Shown: positions 7,979 to 17,892, numbered from the stretch's first letter. The stretch is 64,000 nucleotides of DNA from Kistimonas sp964291505 (GCA_964291505.2 OZ220199.1:496001-560000); one strand, 5' to 3'. Notes: generated by a model from the sequence alone, not told the origin. Numbers and translations: made by a program.

Positions 7979-9646
7979 ATGGCTCAATACGTTTACACCA
8001 TGAACCGGGTGAGCAAAGTCGTGCCACCCAAGCGCCAGATACTGAAGGACATCTCCCTGTCCTTCTTCCCCGGCGCCAAGATCGGCGTACTGGGACTCAA
8101 TGGCGCCGGTAAATCCACCCTGCTGCGCATCATGGCCGGCGTTGACACCGAGTTTGACGGTGAAGCCCGCGCCCAGTCCGATATCAACGTCGGCTACCTG
8201 CCCCAGGAACCCCAGCTGAATCCGGAAAAGACCGTTCGTGAAGTGGTCGAGGAAGCCCTGGGCGAAGTGAAAGAAGCCCAGCAGAAGCTGGAGGAAGTCT
8301 ACGCTGCCTACGCAGATCCCGATGCGGATTTCGACAAGCTGGCTGCCGAACAGGCCCGCCTGGAAAACATCATCCAGGCGTCCGATGCGCACAACCTGGA
8401 TCGCAAGCTAGATGTAGCCGCCGACGCCCTGCGCCTGCCCGAGTGGGATGCAGTCATCAAAAACCTCTCCGGTGGTGAGCGCCGCCGTGTGGCCCTTTGC
8501 CGTCTGCTGCTCTCCAGCCCGGACATGCTCCTGCTGGACGAACCGACCAACCACCTGGATGCGGAATCCGTCGGCTGGCTGGAGCGGTTCCTGTGCGAAT
8601 ACCCCGGCACCGTGGTCGCCATTACCCACGACCGTTACTTCCTGGACAACGCCGCCGGCTGGATTCTGGAACTGGACCGTGGAGAAGGTATCCCCTACCA
8701 GGGCAACTACTCCTCCTGGCTGGAGCAGAAGGAACAGCGTCTGGAAATGGAACAGAAGCAGCAGGACGCCCGCCGCAAGGCCATGGAGCACGAACTTGAG
8801 TGGGTGCGTTCCAACGCCAAGGGCCGTCAGTCCAAGAGCAAGGCCCGTCTGGCCCGCTTCGAGGAAATGCAGTCTCAGGATTTCCAGAGCCGTAACGAAA
8901 CCAACGAAATCTACATTCCACCCGGTCCGCGTCTGGGCGACAAGGTCATCGAATTCAACAATGTTACCAAGGGCTTTGGCGACCGCCTGTTGATCGACGA
9001 CCTGAGCTTCAGCGTACCGAAGGGTGCGATTGTCGGCATCATCGGAGGTAACGGCGCCGGTAAGTCCACCCTGTTCAAGATGATCATGGGCCGCGAGCAG
9101 CCGGATTCCGGCAGCATCGAGACCGGTGATACCGTCAAGATCGCTTTCGTCGAGCAGATGCGTGACGAGATGGACAACAAGAAGACCGTCTGGGAACTGG
9201 TGTCTGAAGGCTCTGACATCCTGCGTATTGGCAGCTATGAAGTCCCGTCCCGCGCCTATATTGGCCGGTTCAACTTCAAGGGTGCTGATCAGCAGAAGCG
9301 TGTCGGTGAACTGTCCGGTGGTGAGCGTGGTCGTCTGCAGCTGGCCTGCACCCTGAAGGAAGGCGGCAACGTGCTGCTGCTGGACGAGCCCTCCAACGAC
9401 CTCGACGTAGAAACCCTGCGCGCCCTGGAAGAAGCCATGCTGGCCTTCCCCGGCTGTGCGATGGTGATCTCCCACGATCGCTGGTTCCTGGATCGGGTCG
9501 CCACCCACATCCTGGCGTACGAAGGAGATTCCAAGGTGACCTTCTTCGAAGGTAACTACACCGAGTACGAAGCGGATCGCGTTGCCCGTCTGGGCCCTGA
9601 TGCCGCAGGCCCTCATCGGGTCAAGTACAAGCGTATCGACGCTTGA
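7979..9646 (+). CDS. ettA: Energy-dependent translational throttle protein EttA (ABC-F ATPase)
   Basis: Soluble ABC-F protein of 555 residues, the usual length for EttA. It binds the ribosomal E site and gates the first peptide bond according to ATP/ADP ratio. Two nucleotide-binding domains are complete: Walker A GLNGAGKST (about 39-47) with LSGGERRR and LLLDEPTNHLD, and a second Walker A GGNGAGKST (about 358) with LSGGERGR and LLLDEPSNDLD. Between them lies the charged P-site tRNA interaction motif linker (KEQRLEMEQKQQDARRKAMEHELEW). Base composition is clearly GC-richer than the accessory gene upstream. Transcribed alone, with a hairpin downstream. Confidence 0.97.
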   Translation: MAQYVYTMNRVSKVVPPKRQILKDISLSFFPGAKIGVLGLNGAGKSTLLRIMAGVDTEFDGEARAQSDINVGYLPQEPQLNPEKTVREVVEEALGEVKEAQQKLEEVYAAYADPDADFDKLAAEQARLENIIQASDAHNLDRKLDVAADALRLPEWDAVIKNLSGGERRRVALCRLLLSSPDMLLLDEPTNHLDAESVGWLERFLCEYPGTVVAITHDRYFLDNAAGWILELDRGEGIPYQGNYSSWLEQKEQRLEMEQKQQDARRKAMEHELEWVRSNAKGRQSKSKARLARFEEMQSQDFQSRNETNEIYIPPGPRLGDKVIEFNNVTKGFGDRLLIDDLSFSVPKGAIVGIIGGNGAGKSTLFKMIMGREQPDSGSIETGDTVKIAFVEQMRDEMDNKKTVWELVSEGSDILRIGSYEVPSRAYIGRFNFKGADQQKRVGELSGGERGRLQLACTLKEGGNVLLLDEPSNDLDVETLRALEEAMLAFPGCAMVISHDRWFLDRVATHILAYEGDSKVTFFEGNYTEYEADRVARLGPDAAGPHRVKYKRIDA

Positions 9647-9662
9647 TACCGGTCTGATCTAA

Positions 9663-9704
9663 TGGCGCTTTTCTTCCGTAAGGAACACAGGAAAGCGCCA
9701 TTGT
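9663..9704. terminator. Hairpin terminator between ettA and the convergent methyltransferase
   Basis: TGGCGCTTTTC (9663-9673) pairs with GAAAGCGCCA (9691-9700) around a loop that itself contains TTCC/GGAA. A short TTGTTT follows on the + strand. Placement between convergent genes suggests use from both sides; the T-run is weak. Confidence 0.55.
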
Positions 9705-9766
9705 TTACTATCAACGCTAACATCTACTCCGATCGAAACTTCGCAGGCTTTTTTATCTCACTTAAC

Positions 9767-10426
9767 TCAACGCTTACGAACTAATGTGACACCATCAGCC
9801 AGCGGCAGCAGTACCATATCCACCCGATCATCCTGATGAATTTTCTGGTTCATCCCCTTGAGTGCTTGCGTATCCGCATCACCTCCCGCTTCAGCGACAT
9901 ATCCACTCCACAGCATGTTATCAAGAATAAGCAAACCACCAGAACGCAACAGTTTCAGGCAACATTCGTAGTATGCGTCATACGACAGCTTGTCAGCATC
10001 AATAAACGCCATATCAAAGGTGCCAGCTGCACCCTCCGTCAGTACTTTATTGAGAGTTTCCAGTGCTGGCGCAAGCTGCAGGTTGATTTTTTTATCAACA
10101 CCGGCTGCCTGCCAGTAGCGCTGTGCAATGGCCGTGGTATCGGGATTAATATCACAGGCGAGGATATAGCCTTCGCCTGGCAAAACCTCCGCCATGGCGA
10201 GTGAACTGTATCCCGTAAAAACACCAATCTCGATGATTCGACGTGCACCCATCAGTTGAATCAGCAGGGCCATTAACTGTCCCTGCTCTGGTGCAATCTG
10301 CATATTCGCATCCGTTCGCTGTGTCGTTGTTTCCCGTATCTGTTGCAATACTTCCGATTCCCTGAAACCCGTTTCAGCAAGGTATCGAGACAGCGTTGTT
10401 GTCATCTGAAGTGTTTTGTTAGTCAT
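9767..10426 (-). CDS. Class I SAM-dependent O-methyltransferase (catechol/caffeoyl-CoA OMT type)
   Basis: 219 residues of the Methyltransf_3 family. The SAM motif I IIEIGVFTGYSSLAMAEVLP is followed by an acidic motif II (LACDINP), the metal/catalytic segment FDMAFIDADKLSYDAYYE, and LLRSGGLLILDNMLWSG with the conserved Asp-Asn. These enzymes methylate catechol-like hydroxyls with a divalent metal; the substrate here is unknown. Start at 10426 has an excellent GGAGGAAACG leader. It is divergent from the metallopeptidase gene and convergent with ettA. Confidence 0.88.
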   Translation of the reverse strand: MTNKTLQMTTTLSRYLAETGFRESEVLQQIRETTTQRTDANMQIAPEQGQLMALLIQLMGARRIIEIGVFTGYSSLAMAEVLPGEGYILACDINPDTTAIAQRYWQAAGVDKKINLQLAPALETLNKVLTEGAAGTFDMAFIDADKLSYDAYYECCLKLLRSGGLLILDNMLWSGYVAEAGGDADTQALKGMNQKIHQDDRVDMVLLPLADGVTLVRKR

Positions 10427-10568
10427 CGTTTCCTCCGTAGTACCGATTCATACTCGCATCCTCTTCATTAAACAGAAAGCCGAACGCCATTGTTATGACA
10501 ATTCTGAGACAAAAAGGGTCAACTCTCTCACGCATCGAGTTTCAACCTTAAATCAGAGGAATGACATC

Positions 10569-12062
10569 ATGGCATCATCAATAGCAGGGGCAGCCTCATA
10601 CAGAGCAACACCAGATAACGGTCCGGAACGAGGAGTCGGTTCCATATCCTACCCGGACATCAATATCGAATGGCACCCGCAAGTCGGCTTACCCGATCTC
10701 ACACGATTCAGTAGCGATGTACTCATCCGGGATCGAGTCACTGAAACGCTCCCACAGTCGCATTATGAAGCGATACAAGGGTTCATAAGACGGACTCAAG
10801 ACTATGCCAATAGCACCGCTGATCGTCAGAGACACTGTGTTGCCATGACAGCCGAACTCCCCGACATCAGAGATACGGGAGAACACGGTTTGAATGGTGA
10901 ATTACTGGACATGAGAGGATTCCTGATTTACGAGGGTGCTCGCGAATCCATTGAAAAAATCGCTGTTTTCACAGGTGGTTTACACGGTGACGAAAGCAGA
11001 ATTGCCATCCAGTCGCAGTGTGATTTGCTACAGCGACTCACGGAAAATAATCAGCGTATGCCGACCAATACAGCCATATTATTCATACCCGTTGTCAACC
11101 CATGGGGGGCATCCTATGGCGATCGCTGCAACCAAAACAATGTCGATCTAAACCGTAACTTTCCAACCGGTGAGAGCGTTTATGATGACCATCCTACAGA
11201 CCAATTAGAAACCGTCTGGCAGGAAATGAATACGTTTTTGAACCCGACAGAAGAACAATCGGCAACCCGATTTTATCTGAGACTGATTGTGACATTCATC
11301 AAATACACATTGAAATATCTTGTATTGAAACTGATTACCCAAGCAGAAAACCCAATGCCCGTAGCCATTGCCGGTGGGCAAAATCTCGATCCGCAAAAGC
11401 TTTTTTATGGTGGTGTCAGAGAAGAAAGCAACACGCAGGCTGTCATCAATATGGTTGATCAGTCTTTGGCGTGGTTTCCTCATGTGACAACCGTGTTACA
11501 TAACGACGATCATACCGGTCTGGCTAAAAAAGGGGCGCACAGTGTAGAAGTCAAGGCTTCAACGCCTCAGTTGGAGGAGAATATCGCAAATGCCATCAGA
11601 GACACGCTTAGAGAATCCAATATCCCTAATGGCTATCAGGTCGAGTGTCCGTCTTCACGCCGGGTTTTCTATCAAATCCAAGGCGATATCACTGACTGGT
11701 TCATGCAGTTAACGGAACGTACCAATATCAGGGATGTCATCTCCATCTGCCAGGAAGCAGGGACAATCAGTCATTTCCTGGGTTCTGAGCCGCCAGCCTT
11801 ACAAGCCCTGTCAGCGGCACTCTGGCTTAAGAACCATTTTGACGGTGACGCCCGGGCTCTCTTCAATACCGAAGAATACAGAGCCTTGTTGGAAAGATTC
11901 AGTCCTGATGATATCAACTGGGCACTACAAGGACTTGATAATTACAGAAACACAACAGCAGCTTTGTTTGAGTGTCTGGAATCAATAACATTTTCCCAGC
12001 CCACCACGGCGGGCATAACTCACCCTGAACATGACCCTCAGCTTGAAGCAAACATAGCTTAA
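10569..12062 (+). CDS. M14-like zinc metallopeptidase-fold protein (DUF2817 / AstE-AspA type)
   Basis: 497 residues from ATG 10569, chosen for AGAGGA eight bases upstream; the frame stays open further 5'. The core has zinc-binding HxxE in GGLHGDES (His139, Glu142), then VNPWGASYGDRCNQNNVDLNRNF, typical of the carboxypeptidase/deacylase clan (the Asn-Arg pair binds a substrate carboxylate). A later LHNDDHTG can supply the third zinc ligand, and EVKAS may hold the catalytic Glu. No signal peptide; the C-terminal 150 residues are helical with no family seen. It probably trims a peptide or N-acyl amino acid. AT-richer than ettA and next to the USP gene, it may belong to the accessory, host-directed set. 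Confidence 0.72.
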   Translation: MASSIAGAASYRATPDNGPERGVGSISYPDINIEWHPQVGLPDLTRFSSDVLIRDRVTETLPQSHYEAIQGFIRRTQDYANSTADRQRHCVAMTAELPDIRDTGEHGLNGELLDMRGFLIYEGARESIEKIAVFTGGLHGDESRIAIQSQCDLLQRLTENNQRMPTNTAILFIPVVNPWGASYGDRCNQNNVDLNRNFPTGESVYDDHPTDQLETVWQEMNTFLNPTEEQSATRFYLRLIVTFIKYTLKYLVLKLITQAENPMPVAIAGGQNLDPQKLFYGGVREESNTQAVINMVDQSLAWFPHVTTVLHNDDHTGLAKKGAHSVEVKASTPQLEENIANAIRDTLRESNIPNGYQVECPSSRRVFYQIQGDITDWFMQLTERTNIRDVISICQEAGTISHFLGSEPPALQALSAALWLKNHFDGDARALFNTEEYRALLERFSPDDINWALQGLDNYRNTTAALFECLESITFSQPTTAGITHPEHDPQLEANIA

Positions 12063-12419
12063 CAGCGGGGTAAAACACATAATAACAAACATTGCTACCA
12101 TGTCGGCTATTCTGTGATAGTCGCCATGGTATCGTTCTGGGAATTCCCAACACAAATATTCATAATCGCTTTAATTTTCACCTAACAATAATAAGAGACA
12201 TAAAATCTATATATAAGTGAGATCATGACAACACAAAAACTCAAATAAAGAAAGATAAAAGACTGATACCACCACCTCTTTAAAAATAGTTAACCCATCA
12301 AACATGGTTGTCATTTTAATTTTAAAAAAAAATTGGAAAATCACGTTTTTTATTAAGAATAAAAATCCACTTAAACAATAGGAATCGCTTTCAGATTCGA
12401 TTCATGATAGAGGTTTACA
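12063..12419. other. AT-rich intergenic region before the USP-like gene
   Basis: About 357 bases, strongly AT-rich from 12150 onward with long A and T tracts (for example 12322-12350). No coding region or hairpin terminator recognised. The composition suits an acquired gene promoter silenced by H-NS-like proteins, which is inference. Confidence 0.5.
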
Positions 12420-14699
12420 ATGCTCACAACGCTACATGCAAAAAGTCATCAGTCAGCCCAAAGACATCAGTACGAAAAATCGCCTGCTGATAATATTTCC
12501 TCCATTAAAGCCGGGTTGCACAAAGCCAGGCAATTAAAAAAAACACTCAACTGTTTCAAATGCCTATCCTCAGAGCCCAGCAGAACATTGCAACACGAAA
12601 ATATCGGTGATGAAATAAAACGATTATGCGAAGTCATTCGTTCACCTAACTCTAAATGTCATCACCTCAGATTATGCATACTCGAGTGTAGGAAAAACCA
12701 GCATAAAAACAGTGATAGCATGTTAGCGCAATTATTAGCTCATCAAATGGGTGGCTATGTACCCTGCACTGATTCTGGTATAACACACACGTTTTTCAAA
12801 CGCACATCGGCTAAACCTGAAAAAAACAAATACACCTGCCAGCTTATAAAAATCGTCTGGGCAAGGCATAACCGAGAAAGATACAAGATACAATCTGCCG
12901 AAAAAAAATCAGCCCTTGAACAACTTAAGACAATCTTCTTTACTTACGCACAGCACTTGTATCTAGCCCTGCTTCATCAAATACAAAACCCTAATGACGC
13001 GACAACCAAAAAACCTGAAGACGCGACAACACAAAATCATGAAGAGGCGACCTTACTGTTTAAAGATGCTTTTACTCCAGAAGAATCAACAATTAATCAA
13101 TCAGACATCATGGAAAATCTCTATGGTATCCGTAGAAAACCCAACAGCAATCAATACACATTTGATTTAAGTCATCTTGAAACAATGATAAAACGATACA
13201 TGAGCAGTTCAGCTGATGGGACATTTTTGCCTGATATTATCAGTGCGCTAACATATGGAAAGCCTTTGGCAGCTGTCTTGAAACTACCTGAGCCTGTAGT
13301 CGATTATAAAATACTCAGAAAAACCACAGCAGCCCCTGACGATATCGATATGCCGGAAAATATCGACACTGCCGCCATTATGACGCCTGCAATGATCAAA
13401 CTAAAAGCAATTGAGGGTGTGGTTGGCTTTCCACGCGACGGTAATCAGACCTGTTTCGTCAACGCGACACTCAAAGCCCTCTTCGCCGTTATCAATGATA
13501 GAATTCTGCATGAAATCCAATCCATGCCCTTTGATGAAGCATCCATTGAGAAAAAGATTCAGAAGTCCTTTCTGAAACTCTATGCACTTTACAAAAATAA
13601 GCAACAGCCCCCAGAACAAACCGCTGAGGATAAGGCTAAAGCGGTAAAAGACGAATTGCTTCAGTTTATGAATTATTGCAGCCAATATGGCGATGAGTCA
13701 CATATGCTACGAAGTCTCTTTCCTTCCAGTGACCCAACCCATATCCCACAAAGCGATGCACAGGAATTTCTTGCTGTTTTACTCTCTGTTCTTTACAACG
13801 AAAAAGACATAAACGCAAAAACGCTTCATTCATTTAACGCCGTGACCAGAACCAGACTCGAGGTTCTTGGCAAAACCATAGAAAAACCGCCAAGACGCGA
13901 AGTTGGTTTTTTTCTTCAACTCCCCCTGGATACTGATGATGAGGACATCACTATCCAGAGATTAGTGGATAAATTATTCCAAACAGAAGAACTCAGTGAA
14001 GATGCATGGCTCTACCTGAGTAGCGATAACGAAGAACAGGAACAATCTGACGTTTCCATAACCGGGAGTGGTGCTTTGAGCCTTCCAAAACATCAAAAAT
14101 ATCCCACCACCCGTTGGCAAACGTTAGAGGCTGAACTCGGCTCAAGCCCATATACCAGCAGTAGCAGCGACAGTGATAACCACCCCATGCTCACAAAAAG
14201 GAGAACCTTAACAAAACCTTCCGAACCAAGTTCTACCACCGGCACACCGAAGCCTCATAACAAGCCATTGGATGTTGTCTGCTTCCATATCTCTCCTTTC
14301 TCGGAGCCCTCAAAGAAAGTTCAGAGGGGTCAGAATCTATTAGCTCACTTTGATGAAACCGTCACATTACAGGTCGCCAACCTTAATGATCCAAACCAAA
14401 CAACCGAAACCATGATGCTTAGAGCCAAAAGTATTGTGTGTCACAAAGGCGATGACTTGAAAGGTGGGCACTATACAGCGTTGGTGAGAAGCAATAATTG
14501 CTGGCGACTGGAAGATGATTTAGAAACTTTTGAACTTGCAGACTCCACCATTCCAGAAGCTGAAGCCGTTAAACACTTTGATAACGGCGAATTTTACCTG
14601 GTGTTTTATCAGCTTTACCCTGGTCCTGAATCCGATGATTCATCGAAAACAACGCCAGAGACATCGCCCGGCCTCCAGGATGCATCATCGTCACTTTAG
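12420..14699 (+). CDS. USP-type ubiquitin carboxyl-terminal hydrolase (eukaryotic-like deubiquitinase)
   Basis: 759 residues. The C-terminal half has both signatures of the C19 ubiquitin-specific proteases. The Cys box is GFPRDGNQTCFVNATLKALF with nucleophile Cys345 in the place of the eukaryotic GNTCYxNA. The His box is GGHYTALVRSNNCWRLEDD with His684, Trp695 and Asp699 as likely third residue. Between them are the expected SDAQEFL segment (helix after the Cys box) and a Ser-rich insertion at about 560-610. Such enzymes cleave ubiquitin from proteins, so the bacterium would use it only against host targets. The N-terminal 330 residues are helical, with no family seen. GAGG lies seven bases before the ATG. 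No secretion signal is visible, as for many type III/IV effectors. Confidence 0.87.
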   Translation: MLTTLHAKSHQSAQRHQYEKSPADNISSIKAGLHKARQLKKTLNCFKCLSSEPSRTLQHENIGDEIKRLCEVIRSPNSKCHHLRLCILECRKNQHKNSDSMLAQLLAHQMGGYVPCTDSGITHTFFKRTSAKPEKNKYTCQLIKIVWARHNRERYKIQSAEKKSALEQLKTIFFTYAQHLYLALLHQIQNPNDATTKKPEDATTQNHEEATLLFKDAFTPEESTINQSDIMENLYGIRRKPNSNQYTFDLSHLETMIKRYMSSSADGTFLPDIISALTYGKPLAAVLKLPEPVVDYKILRKTTAAPDDIDMPENIDTAAIMTPAMIKLKAIEGVVGFPRDGNQTCFVNATLKALFAVINDRILHEIQSMPFDEASIEKKIQKSFLKLYALYKNKQQPPEQTAEDKAKAVKDELLQFMNYCSQYGDESHMLRSLFPSSDPTHIPQSDAQEFLAVLLSVLYNEKDINAKTLHSFNAVTRTRLEVLGKTIEKPPRREVGFFLQLPLDTDDEDITIQRLVDKLFQTEELSEDAWLYLSSDNEEQEQSDVSITGSGALSLPKHQKYPTTRWQTLEAELGSSPYTSSSSDSDNHPMLTKRRTLTKPSEPSSTTGTPKPHNKPLDVVCFHISPFSEPSKKVQRGQNLLAHFDETVTLQVANLNDPNQTTETMMLRAKSIVCHKGDDLKGGHYTALVRSNNCWRLEDDLETFELADSTIPEAEAVKHFDNGEFYLVFYQLYPGPESDDSSKTTPETSPGLQDASSSL
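12996..13052 (+). repeat. 24-bp in-frame tandem repeat in the USP-like gene
   Basis: Two copies of GACGCGACAAC plus 13 similar bases (12996-13019 and 13020-13043) and a partial third encode DATTKKPE, DATTQNHE, EATL. It lies in the linker between the helical N-terminal region and the protease domain. Confidence 0.7.
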
Positions 14700-14771
14700 C
14701 CAAGCGCCATTCACCGAAAGCCTACGATGAAATGGCATGTCAGCGTTTCGAATGATACGTGCTTTTTGGTT

Positions 14772-14801
14772 TGAGTCAGCCTGAATTATCAGACTGACTC
14801 A
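14772..14801. repeat. Perfect 8-bp inverted repeat between convergent genes
   Basis: TGAGTCAG (14772-14779) and CTGACTCA (14794-14801) flank a 14-base loop, between the ends of the USP-like gene and the symporter. No T-run on either strand, so termination is only a guess. Confidence 0.4.
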
Positions 14802-14812
14802 ATTCCGCTTGT

Positions 14813-16015
14813 TTAGCCTTCCTGCCCTTCAGGCAGAATAGCTGAAGCCATGGGCTCTTCAGCGGTACGACCAAAGCGCTCAACCAGAGCAGCAATCGCA
14901 CCATCACCGGTGACGTTACAGGCAGTACCAAAACTGTCCTGCGCCATGTACAGAGCGATCATCAACGCAATGGCGGACTCACCGAAGCCCAGCATGGTGG
15001 TCAATAGACCCAGTGATGCCATAACTGCACCACCCGGTGCACCCGGTGCGGCGATCAGGGTAACACCCAGCATCAGCAGAAACGGCAGGATCATACCATA
15101 AGTCGGTTCAGCCAGACCGGTCAGCAGCATGACCGCCGTGGCACAAGTGGTCAGTGTGATAGCACTGCCGGAGAGATGGATGGTAGCGCACAGCGGCACG
15201 GCAAAATCCACCACGTTCTCGTCAATGCCATTGGCTTTAGCCTGGCGAACGGTAACAGGAATGGTGGCCGCACTGGACATGGTACCGACAGCGGTCAGAT
15301 AGGCCGGAATCATATTGCGCAGCATGGTCAACGGGTTGCGGCCGGTCACTGCGCCCGTGCTGAAGTAGAGCACAGACAGCCAGATCCAGTGCATGACAAT
15401 CGCCAGCATCAACACCACGCCAAACGTCTTGAGTGTCGAGAAGACAGTACCGTCAACAGCCATCTCGGCAAATACACCGGCAATATAGAAGGGCAGACCG
15501 GGAATCAGGACCTTGGAGAGCATCAGCTCAACAATATCCTTCGCCTGATCAACGACCGTTTTGAGTTCACGACCGCCGGTCGCGGAAATCCCCATACCAA
15601 AGGCAAAGGCCATCACCAACGCGGTCATAACCCCCATGACCGGTGGGATCTCCAGTACCATGATCGGCTTGAGGCCTGCACCTTCCGATGCTGCCTGAGA
15701 GCCCAGCTCCACCATGCCCGGAATGAAGGTGCTGGCCATGAAGAACGCCAGTGAACCGGCCACAATGGTAGACAGGTAAGCAAAACCAACAGTAGTACCC
15801 AAAGCACGGCCAGAACCCTGTTGCAGGTTGGCAACACCGCTCATGATGTAAAACAGGATAATCAGGGGAATGGTGAAACTAATGAATTCACCGAAGATCG
15901 ACTTGAAGGTCACCAGCAACCGTGCCAGCGCTTCAATAATGCCGGCTTGTGGTACCAGCAGACCAATGATAACGCCGGCGACAATACCCGCCAGCAATCG
16001 AACTATCAACTTCAT
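14813..16015 (-). CDS. Dicarboxylate/amino acid:cation symporter (DAACS family), paralogue A
   Basis: 400 residues from Met at 16015, chosen because GAGG lies about ten bases upstream and the hydrophobic MKLIVRLLAGIVAGVIIGLL then starts at once; the frame is open 18 codons further. It is an inner-membrane glutamate/aspartate- or C4-dicarboxylate-type sodium or proton symporter. Family marks are a serine-rich re-entrant loop (GTMSSAATIPVTVR), the HP2 region (GAPGGAVMASLG) and the conserved TM8 segment with NVTGDG near the C-terminus. Substrate not predictable from sequence. It is divergent from radA and has a second family member 3.4 kb away (19393-20688). Confidence 0.9.
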   Translation of the reverse strand: MKLIVRLLAGIVAGVIIGLLVPQAGIIEALARLLVTFKSIFGEFISFTIPLIILFYIMSGVANLQQGSGRALGTTVGFAYLSTIVAGSLAFFMASTFIPGMVELGSQAASEGAGLKPIMVLEIPPVMGVMTALVMAFAFGMGISATGGRELKTVVDQAKDIVELMLSKVLIPGLPFYIAGVFAEMAVDGTVFSTLKTFGVVLMLAIVMHWIWLSVLYFSTGAVTGRNPLTMLRNMIPAYLTAVGTMSSAATIPVTVRQAKANGIDENVVDFAVPLCATIHLSGSAITLTTCATAVMLLTGLAEPTYGMILPFLLMLGVTLIAAPGAPGGAVMASLGLLTTMLGFGESAIALMIALYMAQDSFGTACNVTGDGAIAALVERFGRTAEEPMASAILPEGQEG

Positions 16016-16264
16016 TCCAGTACAACCTCTTCTGGATTTATTCATCACCTTGTCTGCCCGGGCTGCCATTCATGGCACTCCCGCCCCCGCATTCAAGGCG
16101 TCTTGGAAACCGCACTGTGTTATAGATCGAGGACAGCATAGTAGAACTTGCGTCCAACGCGATTAAAGCAGCACTTATTCCTTCAGGTATTGACCCATGT
16201 CGTCTCAAGCCTGAACAATACGTCCAGAAGCAACCTTTTCTTTTCTACAGGATTCACCGAAAGC

Positions 16265-17638
16265 ATGGCAAGAGGCAAAACCCGTAAAGCCTACGTATGT
16301 TCCGAATGCGGCAGCGAGTCAGGTAAGTGGCAGGGACAGTGCCCTGACTGCAAAGCCTGGAACACCATCCGGGAAATTAACCTCGGTCCTGCGACATCTC
16401 CCGCCATTGCGGCCACCAATCGTTCGGGCTTTGCCGGTGCCCAGTCCGGTGTCCAGTTGCTCAGTGATGTCAGCGTTGAGGATGCCCCTCGGTTTACCAG
16501 CGGCTCTTCCGAATTAGACCGCGTTCTCGGGGGTGGGTTCGTTCCCGGTAGCGCAGTGCTCATAGGCGGCCATCCCGGCGCGGGTAAAAGTACCATTCTG
16601 CTGCAGACCCTGGCCCACGTGGCACAGACCATGCCGGCACTGTATGTCTCCGGCGAAGAATCCCTGCAACAGATCGCCAATCGGGCAAAACGTCTGGGCT
16701 TGCCGACCGATCAGCTCAAGATGCTGGCCGAAACCTCGGCAGAAAAAATCGTCGCCATCGCGGAAGCGGAAAAGCCCGGCATCATCGTGATCGACTCCAT
16801 TCAGGTGACCTTTATGAATGGTATTGACTCTGCCCCCGGCGGTGTCGCGCAGGTTAGGGAATCTGCGGCCTTCCTGACCCGCTTTGCCAAGCAGACAGGT
16901 ACCGTGCTCTTGATTGTCGGTCACGTTACCAAGGACAACTCACTCGCCGGACCCATGACGCTGAGTCATATCATCGATACCCAGTTAATGCTCGGCACCA
17001 CGGATGATTCCCGCTTCCGGATCATGCGTGCGACCAAGAACCGCTTCGGCCAAGTAAATGAACTCGGTATCTTTGCCATGACTGAAAAAGGTTTAAAGGA
17101 AGTCAAAAATCCTTCAGCCATTTTCCTGACCCGTGCTGATGAAGCCGTATCCGGCAGCGTTATTAATGTGTTGTGGGAAGGCACCCGTCCCCTGCTGGTT
17201 GAGATCCAAGCCCTGGTGGTGGAATCTCAGCTGGGTAATCCGCGCCGGGTCACAGTTGGCATGGACCAGAACCGGCTGGCGATGCTGCTGGCGATCCTGA
17301 CCCGTCATGGCGGCATCTTCACCAGTGATCAGGATGTGTTCCTTAACGTGGTCGGTGGTGTCCGTATCAGCGAAACCAGCGCGGATTTGGCCAGCCTGCT
17401 TGCGATCGTTTCAAGCTTACGGGATACACCGTTGCCACAAGACCTGGTCGCATTTGGCGAAGTGGGTCTGGCTGGTGAAATCCGCCCAGTCGCCAGTGGT
17501 CAGGAACGAATTATTGAAGCGGCCAAGCACGGCTTCCGCCGAGCGATCGTGCCCATGGCTAACCGCCCCAGAAAGCCAATCGAAGGGATAGAGATCATTG
17601 GTGTTAACAAGCTGTCTGAAGCGCTGGATGCGATCTAG
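16265..17638 (+). CDS. radA: DNA repair protein RadA/Sms
   Basis: 457 residues from ATG 16265, matching the usual length of about 460; the frame is open upstream but the earlier part is unlike the family. RadA is a hexameric helicase-like ATPase that drives branch migration during recombination and fork repair. Visible: a four-Cys zinc finger (CSECGSESGKWQGQCPDC), Walker A GGHPGAGKST, Walker B IIVIDSIQ, the RadA-specific KNRFG motif, and a C-terminal Lon-like domain (DLVAFGEVGLAGEIRPV). It lies alone between two symporter genes and an ankyrin gene. Confidence 0.97.
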   Translation: MARGKTRKAYVCSECGSESGKWQGQCPDCKAWNTIREINLGPATSPAIAATNRSGFAGAQSGVQLLSDVSVEDAPRFTSGSSELDRVLGGGFVPGSAVLIGGHPGAGKSTILLQTLAHVAQTMPALYVSGEESLQQIANRAKRLGLPTDQLKMLAETSAEKIVAIAEAEKPGIIVIDSIQVTFMNGIDSAPGGVAQVRESAAFLTRFAKQTGTVLLIVGHVTKDNSLAGPMTLSHIIDTQLMLGTTDDSRFRIMRATKNRFGQVNELGIFAMTEKGLKEVKNPSAIFLTRADEAVSGSVINVLWEGTRPLLVEIQALVVESQLGNPRRVTVGMDQNRLAMLLAILTRHGGIFTSDQDVFLNVVGGVRISETSADLASLLAIVSSLRDTPLPQDLVAFGEVGLAGEIRPVASGQERIIEAAKHGFRRAIVPMANRPRKPIEGIEIIGVNKLSEALDAI

Positions 17639-17892
17639 ACAATAACAGGGCTAAAGCTTTCGTAGTACGTTAGCTCACATCCTGATTGTTGAAAGCAGAC
17701 TAAACCAATTAGTCAATTTATTATGACCTTCCGCTTGACAATGCAGCCGAGAGGATACCGCTCATGATTCTTTTTGAACTGTTAACTGATAAATGTGTCA
17801 ACATGTGTAGTGCTAGCGCCTTTCAGGAATAACTGAGGGCCTATCCCCCAAGCTTTAGTTTTTCAGTTTTTCGCTCTGACAGGAGGTCAATT

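Noticed and set aside
8408..9616. 402-codon reverse frame inside ettA
   Set aside because: Antisense shadow of a GC-rich gene with complete ABC-F motifs.
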